DNA from: Candidula unifasciata
Lineage: Eukaryota; Mollusca; Gastropoda; Stylommatophora; Geomitridae
Direction: 5' to 3'
Assembly (NCBI GenBank): GCA_905116865.2
Contig: CAJHNH020000224.1
Span: forward strand, 1,527,720 to 1,591,719
DNA: 64,000 nucleotides
Position 1 is the stretch's first letter; every line of letters begins with the position of its first letter. Position numbers and translations under genes: made by a program. This document shows positions 56,563 to 64,000 of the stretch, piece after piece. The notes below the pieces were generated by a model. It saw only the letters and a list, made by a program, of their open reading frames with translations. It made no database searches and had not been told where the DNA came from.

Positions 56563-57555
56563 TCTCAATGAACTGCCGAGTCTGTGTTTGCCCTAACTCA
56601 GAATATTAAGTCAATATTTCATGTACGAGATACTGTGTTATGTAATTACCTAGCCATAAATAACAAAAAAGGCTTAGGGCGGACAAACTGCCTGAGGTGA
56701 TGGGTGGGAAATATGTGTTATTCCCGTAAGAACCCGGGGTTTAAGGACCTTTGGAAGAGGGGGGGGGGGGGGGGGGCCTTTCAGTCCCCTAAAATGTTGT
56801 AAGAAGACTGAGAGACCGCTTGTACCAATGCATAAAAATGATAATATGCTAAATGGCCAATAAATATAATAATATACTTAAAATAATATAAAATGTATGA
56901 AAATATATTTTAAAAGAAAATTTATACACATGCACCTTAGCTCTCTTACAAAATTATTGGGTGATAAGTGGCTCTCAGCAACCCCCCCCCCCCCCCCCCC
57001 TCTTCCCCTTTACAGTTTTGTTTATATGGGCACTCAAAGACCACACACACAATTATTTGTCTAAAAATGTGTAAGGCAGTGAGAAGCGCGTTTTTTTTTT
57101 TCCCGGGTGCCCCAGTGTTTTCTTACCTAACTGGGGAGGAGGGGGTCCTTAAGGGGTCTGAGCCCCACCCACATTTGGTCGGGATCTTAAGCAGTCCACC
57201 CCTCCCCCTTTTTTCCGTGAAAATTTGAAAGGCAGGTAGAGCATCCCCCACCCCTGTTAACTTTGCTGCGGCACGTCTGACAGTGCATGAAGCAGCTAGA
57301 TAAATTGAAGAAGCAAGTGATGAAATCATAGAAATTGCAGTCTGCAAGACAAAAGGCTGTCAGACATCTGATCATGCAGATGAAGTCTTATGTTGTAGAG
57401 ACTGTGCCCGTGTATGCTGAGTCACGACCGTCTGCAACTATAGTTACAAACGGTCGTGGCTTAATAGTATAGCACGAGTAGAGAGTGCTTTCTCAACTCA
57501 CGCTTGTAATAAGACACAAAGATTGACTACTTTTTTTTACACGGAAGACACAATT
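56563..57555. other. spacer with poly(G) and poly(C) runs
   Basis: G run at 56760-56776 and C run at 56982-57000. At 57260-57410 a weak plus frame (AARLTVHEAAR, ASDEIIEIAV) is not assignable. Confidence 0.4.
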
Positions 57556-57557
57556 TT

Positions 57558-58471
57558 TGGCACTCCTTTGATCCATTCCCCAAAATGGCGGCATGCCACA
57601 TTCTGGCCATAAAATATCCAAAATTATCCGAACGACGGTGTTCCCGTATATCTAAAATACTGACTGTCTGCCAAGGGACAAATCGCGGCAAAACTAGGAT
57701 TACTTGACAATCACTATCAACATTGCACATGGTACTAGTAGCAGACGATAAATAACGACCGTTGACAAACATTTCGAGCGTTTCTGCGACGACGATACTA
57801 GCAGACGATATTAGCGACCGTTGACCAATTTCGAGGCATTACAGACGATGAAAACGATTAGCAATACTGTGTTCTTCCGATTGGAGGAATTAGCAGCGGT
57901 AGATGTCCGACTTGTTGGCATGCGCCAAACGATATTAAAATTAAACTCATCGCCGAGCGTATCTAGGTGCTTGGGACTCACGAGTACAGTAATTGGAGGA
58001 TGTTGCAGGAGATGTGGTAGCTGCCACTGGTGAGTCCCAGCCATCTAGTTTAGCCGCCATACGCTCGGCGGTGAGGCACACTCGCAGAAGCAGGTCGGCA
58101 AGCAACGTATCGCCGAGACCCTGTCAGAGCATTTGTTTCGTTATTCGGAGCCGGCACATATATTTTTAATAGAACTGACCCCGCATTTGGATATTTTATG
58201 GCCAGAAATTGGCCAATTTAGCTCCTTTTTGAACGCCATCATATTAAAGCCGCCATTTTGGGGAACGATTCAAAGAAGCGCCGAAGTGACCAACATACGG
58301 GATGCGGCCTATTTGAACAACTTATACTGAAGAATTCAGTAGCATCGGAAATCACACATAATCCCACTATAAAATCGTCAACCTTTGTTTTGTCATGGTT
58401 TAAAAATTGGGCGCTTCTTTAAATCGTTCCCCAAAATGGGCCATTTTGGGGAATGGATCAAAGGAGTGCCG
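57558..58471. mobile_element. 914-bp foldback element
   Basis: The terminal inverted repeats span about 30 bases: left 'ggcactcctttgatccattc', right its complement ending at 58471. Inside are further inverted pairs: 57951-57985 against 58028-58068, and 'ggccataaaatatcc' at 57604 against 'ggatattttatggcc' at 58188. The centre shares 'gtgagtcccagccatctagt' with the hairpin MITE family. No coding capacity and no clear target duplication. Confidence 0.7.
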
Positions 58472-58629
58472 TCCTAATCTATAAGCTGACCAGCTTCCTG
58501 CAGTTCCCACCGGGGGTAAACTTTCCTACTGGGAGGTAACTCTCTTAGATAGGCAACTAAAAAATAGTCGCTAGTTGTTCATGGACGTGAAGTTGAAGTT
58601 GACCAGCCCAAGACCGGCTCCAGCTGACG
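58472..58629. other. no recognised feature
   Basis: Short spacer. Confidence 0.4.
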
Positions 58630-59150
58630 GTATTGACTAGCTCTTACATGTTGGGGGACACAGGCCCTAAACATTTAAACAGGTATAATTTGACTACCTC
58701 TTGCATGTCGAGTACACAGTCCCTGAAGATTTAAACAGGTAGAATTTGACTAGCTCTTACATGTCAGGGACACAGTCCCTGAACATTTAAACAGGTAGAA
58801 TTTGACTAGCTCTTACATGTCAGGGACACAGTCCCTGAACATTTAAACAGGTATAATTTGACTAGCTCTTACTCACATGTCAGGGATACAGTCCCTAAAC
58901 AGGTAGAATTTGACTAGCTCTTGCATGTCTGGTACACAGTCCCTTAACAATTAAACAAGTACAATTTGACTAGCTCTTACATGTCGGGGACACAGTCCCT
59001 AAACATTTAAACAGGTAGAAGTTTACTAGCTCTTACATGTCGGGTACACAGTCCCTGAACATTTAAACAGGTAGAATTTGACTAGCTCTTACATGTTGGG
59101 GACACAGTCCCTGAACATTTAAACATTTACAATTTGATTAGCTCTTACTC
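58630..59150. repeat. 56-bp tandem repeat with a hairpin in each unit
   Basis: Nine to ten units carry 'ctagctcttacatgtc' then 'agggacacagtccctgaa' and 'catttaaacaggtagaattt'. In most units CAGGGAC and GTCCCTG form a perfect 7-bp stem with a 3-base loop. Confidence 0.95.
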
Positions 59151-59152
59151 TT

Positions 59153-59300
59153 AACTCTTTCAGCATGACATTTTTTTCTGTGATTTGGACAGCATTAATT
59201 TGGAGCTGAATATGTTATTTTATTACTGCAACATGACAAAGAAAACCTTCCCGAAGAAAACATTTTAATAGGGAGGATGCTGGTGACATTTTATGTATTA
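59153..59300 (+). mobile_element. fragment of the TTAA-flanked element
   Basis: TTAACTCTTTCAG is followed by 'tttggacagcattaatttgg' and 'attactgcaacatgacaaag', matching 44558-44670. The right end is absent. Confidence 0.65.
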
Positions 59301-59525
59301 GGTTTTTACTTATGAAGTCATAAAAGCTAGATAGAGATTAAAATACCTAACCTAGTGATACCTCAGTGAAGCCTGTAAGTCAATTCAAAGCGGAGATATA
59401 TTAACATTTTAGTAGCGGATACCACCACAGACAAACTATATTCCAAGCTGACAAAAGAAGGTAGATGATTAAGTGTTTTCATGTTATGGCAATAAAAACT
59501 TTGTTTTTTAACAAAGCCCTTAGCG

Positions 59526-59898
59526 GCTATCCTACGAATAACGGTCACATATTATATCAGTCAAAAAGACACCCTGACAGGGCCTCAGTCCCTTGTAAAT
59601 TGCAGACTTCCAGCGACTTAAATTGCAGGCCGGCGACTATACCGCCACCGCCAAGAGTATCTCCCACACTGCTACGTGCAGCGCGGAGCAGGGCTAAACT
59701 AGATGGCTGGGACTCACAAGCAGCAGCTTCCGCATCTCCTGCAGCTTTGCTCGTGAGTCCCAGCAATCTAGTTCAGCCCTGCTCCACGCGGAAGATACTC
59801 TCGGCGGTGGTGGTATAGTCGCCGGAAGTCCGCAATTTACATGTGACTGAGACCCTGTTTTTGGCCGCCATAATATGTGGTCCTTATTCAGAGGATAG
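59526..59898. mobile_element. hairpin MITE, third copy
   Basis: Left 'ggctatcctacgaataacgg', right 'ccttattcagaggatagcc', with paired inner arms around 'gggactcacaagcagcagct'. The direct repeat cccttagc flanks it, 8 bases or 9 with one mismatch. Confidence 0.85.
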
Positions 59899-60384
59899 CC
59901 CCCTTAGCTACTATATATCATTGCCCTTGGAGCAGTGAGGCCTAATGATACATTTCTTGACATCAGGGGCAATTTTCTCTACACAGTTCATTTAAACACG
60001 TGGTTTTTAGAACAGTAATAATTAATAATATTAGTTGGTTAGTCAGGTAGTGTATGTTATTAAATGTTTATGTTAGTGTTGCTCTACCGGACCGGCTACC
60101 GAATGAATGTTACCTAACTTAAAGTCTTGAGTTCTTGAGCAAGACAAGATGTTGTTGGTTCAAATGAGGGTAGGAGAACTGAAGAATACTTTGGGGCAGT
60201 GAGGAAGGATTTGTTGGCACTAATACTAACGTCTCACTTAGACTAAAGCAAACGCAAGTAAATGTGATTCAATGGAAAATCAAAAACTATAAGAGTTACT
60301 GTGAATTAAAATAAATAGGCATGTGCTGCTAAGTAAATTACAAAAAAACAGTACAGTTTAATCTAGAGACATCCCTGTTCAGGT
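59899..60384. other. no recognised feature
   Basis: Nothing supported here. Confidence 0.4.
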
Positions 60385-60655
60385 TCTGGGTCCCCATTGT
60401 GGGGAAAACAAGAATAGACCCACTGCCTGCCCAAAAGCATGTCGTAAGAGTCGACTATATGGGAGCTTCCATAGAAGTTGGAGTTCATCTGCCTGAGAGG
60501 CAAGGAACTAACAGTCTGCATGCCAGTGAGTCAGACCTGTGAAACGGATGTGCATGCAACACTCAGTTTTTGGAATAGGACTAGAGTCCAGAAGTAGACA
60601 AACAACCAGAACTTTCTGCCGAAGTTTAAAGCCGGTAATCGCAAAGAAGAAGAAG
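60385..60655 (-). mobile_element. SINE-B, full length
   Basis: Reversed, 'cttcttcttctttgcgatta' through 'tctagtcctattccaaaaac' to 'ttgttttccccacaatgggg'. Confidence 0.88.
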
Positions 60656-62096
60656 AATCTAGAGACAACATCGCAGTGCAGTTCATACTAGAGATAACAT
60701 TGCAGATACAGATAATTTATTTCAAGCAAACGAAATAATAGGAAGAATAAATAGGAGTGACTGCAGCCGAGCTGTTTCTCAAGAGTAAGAAACTAAAATA
60801 ACTGGCTAAAATAAATTGTGGCTAGAAAGAAAGCTCACAGCAGGAAAAGGCATATGCAAGTGCAACTGAAAGTTTTGACCAGTATATAAAAGCTAGTTGA
60901 CAAAACTGAAGAAGTGCTTATCATTAAACATGAACAAAATTGAATGCAGGATAGTTCCAGGAAGTCACAACTTCAGATATGCTTCATGTTTAAATTGATT
61001 ATGACTATATATATATATAGTAAGTTAAAATCATAAAGATCAAACAAATTTGAGACCAATATATAGAGACCAGTGACACTGAGGGAAATGTAAAATTAAG
61101 ACAAAGAAGAGTTGTCAGACCAAATGCTTCTTTGACAAGAATAGTAACCTGCTCACAGAATACGGGATACACTTTTCCTGCATGTCTCTTGTTTTCCTGG
61201 CCCTCTGGCTCTCCTCAATTGGGAAACTCTTTGGGGTTCCCTAAAATTCTCATCATTGCAAGTGGTAACCTTCATAAACATCAAAGGCAAAAACTGCTGC
61301 ATTGGTCCAGGTGGAAGAAGACATTTCCTTTCAAGCTGTCATATTTTTTCCAGCAGTTTTCTTCTCCAACAGCTTTCTTTAGTATTCTGCAGAGTGATTA
61401 CCTGATACCCTAGTTATTTTTATAGATTCACATTTTTGTCAGTCCTCTGCCAGGTGAAATCAGCACTCTGAAAGTCAGGAATGCTGTTTTTGATACTATG
61501 TATATTTTTATTTAGTCACAAGAACAGTTCAGTGACTTGTCTTTGCTTGTTCTTTGACACAGCTCTGCCGCTTGTCACCTTAAAACCAGTTTTATGAAGT
61601 GGCCAACTTTTGTGTTCATATCTGTTTCCAGGTGAAGGATATGTTTGGGTTAGGTGACTCAGTTTCTTTTGGCATTGTGCTATTTCTATACAGCACAATG
61701 CTTATCCTTCCATGTGTTTTCCACCCATTATTCCAACCAAAAAGATTTCTTCCAGCTGTTCTTCTTTCTGTGTTGATTTTTATGCATCCAAGTAAGTCTC
61801 TGTATTGTTGAAGTGCTGATACTTGGTGTCCACTTTATACCAGTGAAACCACTATCTATCACTGTTTCATTATATTTTTTGTTTTTCTTTTTAATGTGTC
61901 TACAGTATTCTCAGTATTGTTCTAAAATCACATATCTTCTTACTACTCTCCTTTCAGTGCACATAAAAACTTATACAAAGACAAACAGATATACCTCAGC
62001 ACATTCACACAATTAGGAAAGAGTAAGAGAATAGATAAGTAAGTTGGTAAAAGAATAAATGAGAATAATTATAATAATTTCATACTATAATTTTTC
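60656..62096. other. upstream flank of the zinc-finger locus
   Basis: The start (60680-60760, 'gataatttatttcaagcaaa') resembles the 3' end of the LINE at 48.7 kb. Plus frames at 61132-61413 and 61599-61811 have no recognisable family and may be untranslated or LINE-derived. Confidence 0.4.
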
Positions 62097-63095
62097 AGGC
62101 CCTGATCTTACAGTCAGTTCTGCCTCAGCCACGTTCACTAAATGGTTGGAACCAGGAAAAGTTAAACAGAGGAAACAAAGTACAACACTGAAAAGTTTTC
62201 TGTTCTAACAAAACAAAACAGAATCAGATGGTTGTGAAATCTACAATTATGATCAACACTGGACCTCAGATAGTTTATAACGTTGCCAGTGTCATTCAAG
62301 CTGATCAGTTTTACAAAGAACAAGGATGAAAATGCTCAATCAGTCAATGTACTTCACATTTCTGTAACTGTTGCCCATCACAATATGGCAAATGCAGAAT
62401 TACCTACATGCAGTGATGTACAGTCACAGAACAAGGGATCTACCCAAAAAAAAGTCCTCAAACTGTTAATGATGTGATCCTCATATTAAAAAAAATTGTT
62501 CTATAAGGTTCACTGAACTAACATTTTATAAATGTTTCGATTGTGAACTTCACTTTTTGAACAATGCCAACCTGAAAATTCACATGAGAAAACATGTAGG
62601 AAACATCTCCTTCTATTGTAGTCCTTGTGATTTCTCTAGGAGTGCTTATGAAAACCCCAGAAAGACATTTAGTGTTAATAATAATCTAAAAGCAAATAGA
62701 AGATTTTGAGAAGGAGACCAGGCTTACAGTGATAAGGATTTTGGGCTTAATTTTACACAGCGAGGTCAGCTGATATCACATATGATAAATCATGCAGGAG
62801 ACATACATCATATAGGAGATGTATTTGGTCATGAAATTTTAGTGAGTCGAATATTAGAAATAAACAAAAGAACGTGTAAAGGGAAGAAACCTTACATTTG
62901 TGGTATATATGGGCTCATCTTCATACATAACAGTTTAGGGAAGCAAAAGAGGATACACAAGGGGAAAAAACCTTATCAGTGTGATATTTGTGGTGTTGGC
63001 TTCATGTGGAACTGTAACTTACTGAGACACACAAAAACACGCTCAGGCAAAGTTTTTTACAGATGTGATGTTTGTGGCATTAGCTTTACACATAG
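62097..63095 (+). pseudogene. decayed 5' part of a C2H2 zinc-finger gene
   Basis: An acceptor-like 'ctataatttttcag' at 62099 opens a frame that stops after about 36 codons (TFTKWLEPGKVKQRKQ). From 62520 come zinc-finger remnants in several frames. One good finger (CFDCELHFLNNANLKIHMRKH) is followed by copies that have lost Cys or His (ICGIYGLIFIHNSLGKQKRIH; LLRHTKTRSGK). A stop near 62708 and a frameshift at about 63090 break it: the frame carrying CDVCGISFTH runs out at 63123, and the downstream array is in another frame. Linkers GKKPY are still visible. This is either the dead head of an active gene or an adjacent decayed paralogue. Confidence 0.7.
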
Positions 63096-64000
63096 GAGTG
63101 TGGTGTATGTGGTGTTAATATGAGAGAATATGGTAATCTAGTTACACACGTAAGACGGCACAAAGGGGGAAAACCATACAGATGTGATATGTGCGGTCGT
63201 GCTTTTAAATCATTAAGTGAAATTAAACGGCACATAAGATTGCACACAGGAGAGAAGCCATACAAATGCAATGTTTGTGGTGTTAGCTTTGCACAGATTT
63301 GTGACTTGTTAAGACACAAGAGAATTCACACAGATAAAAAATTATACAGGTGTGATTCATGTGGTTTTGCATTTAAATCATTAGGTGAAATTAAACAGCA
63401 CATGCGATTGCACACAGGAGAAAGGTCATACAAGTGCAGTGATTGTGGTTTAAGCTTCTCGCTCAGTCCTAACTTGGCAAGACACAGGAGAACTCACACA
63501 GGTGAAAAGCCATTTAAGTGTGATATGTGTGGTGTTAGCTTCGCACAGAAAAATCAGCTAGTGGCCCACACAAGAACACACACAGGAGAGAAGCTTCACA
63601 AATGTGATATTTGTGGTGTTAGCTTTGCAGTGAAAGGTAACTTAAAAAGTCACAGAAAACTACATAAAGGTGAAAAGTTATTCAAGTGTGGTGTTTGTGG
63701 TGTTAATATGAGAGAATATAACCATCTAGTTACACACATAAGACGGCACAAAAGGGAAAAACCATTCAGGTGTGATATGTGTGGTCATGCATTTACAACA
63801 TTAGGTGAAATTAAAAAGCACATGAGATCGCACACAGGAGAGAAGCCATACAAGTGCAATGTTTGTGGTGTTGGCTTTTCACAACAGGGTAGCTTGATGA
63901 GACACAAGAGAATTCACACAGGTGAAAAACTTTACAGGTGTGATATGTGCAACCGTTCATGTACAACATTAGGTGGATTGAAACAGCACATAAGACTGCA
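63096..64000 (+). CDS. C2H2 zinc-finger protein, partial (runs off window)
   Basis: A sequence-specific DNA-binding nuclear protein of the polydactyl C2H2 class. The frame is open from 63096, with first Met at 63120, to the window edge. It has one leading partial finger, nine complete fingers and a cut eleventh, each C-x2-C-x12-H-x3-H at 28-residue spacing with TGEKPY-type linkers. Two fingers (near 63099 and 63687) have NMREY in place of the usual hydrophobic Phe. Fingers 1-4 closely match 8-11; equivalent codons lie exactly 588 bases apart, showing a seven-finger block duplication. There is no KRAB, SCAN or BTB domain in view. A TAG at 63093 separates it from the decayed fingers upstream, so the true start and 5' exons are unknown. 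The 3' end is outside. Confidence 0.88.

Overview
The window is a stretch of metazoan nuclear DNA: AT-rich, intron-containing, and packed with short retroposon fragments, tandem repeats and microsatellites. It has no bacterial operon structure. The mix of tRNA-derived SINEs, RTE-like and RNase H-bearing LINE remnants, and a C2H2 zinc-finger array fits a lophotrochozoan, most likely a mollusc. That assignment is inferred from overall character, not from any diagnostic gene.

Four loci hold coding sequence I can support. (1) Minus strand, 8754 to 1904: the 3' exons of an SLC31/Ctr-type copper transporter (ctrA here), three exons with matching splice phases, 217 aa from the first visible Met. (2) Minus strand, 39808 to 33871: a second Ctr paralogue (ctrB), apparently complete in four exons (181 aa), with the same intron phases and the same 67-base exon as ctrA. 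The two are same-strand paralogues 25 kb apart. (3) Plus strand, 16340 to 19636: the last two exons of a NUDT19-like peroxisomal acyl-CoA/CoA diphosphatase, ending in the peroxisomal signal -AKL. Its Nudix-box exon is not visible. (4) Plus strand, 62.1 kb to the window end: a C2H2 zinc-finger locus, decayed in its first kilobase and then open to the edge, with a 588-base (7 x 84) internal duplication.

The rest is mobile and repetitive DNA. Three SINE families recur in both orientations: SINE-A (tRNA-like head, body ending near 'gtctagccctatatgccc'), SINE-B (begins near 'cttcgcgttcaacggctg'), and SINE-C (tRNA-like head, body with 'gcctagaaaaaccac'). LINE remnants are mostly 3' tails. The best preserved is an RTE-like copy at 48.85-50.47 kb, with RNase H-bearing LINE pieces on either side. 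Several non-autonomous DNA-transposon-like elements are visible: a long-hairpin element at 38432-38770 with an exact 9-bp target duplication and a paralogous empty site at 19.8 kb, related copies at 32.4 and 59.5 kb, a TTAA-flanked piggyBac-like element at 44.6-45.4 kb, an inverted-repeat element enclosing an 18-bp array at 26.6-27.4 kb, and a foldback at 57.6-58.5 kb. Tandem arrays have periods of 16, 18, 21, 30, 40, 56, about 60 and 76 bp.

Functionally, the two Ctr genes would supply membrane copper transport (plasma-membrane or endolysosomal) and the Nudix gene peroxisomal CoA turnover. Nothing suggests the three act together beyond sharing a locus.
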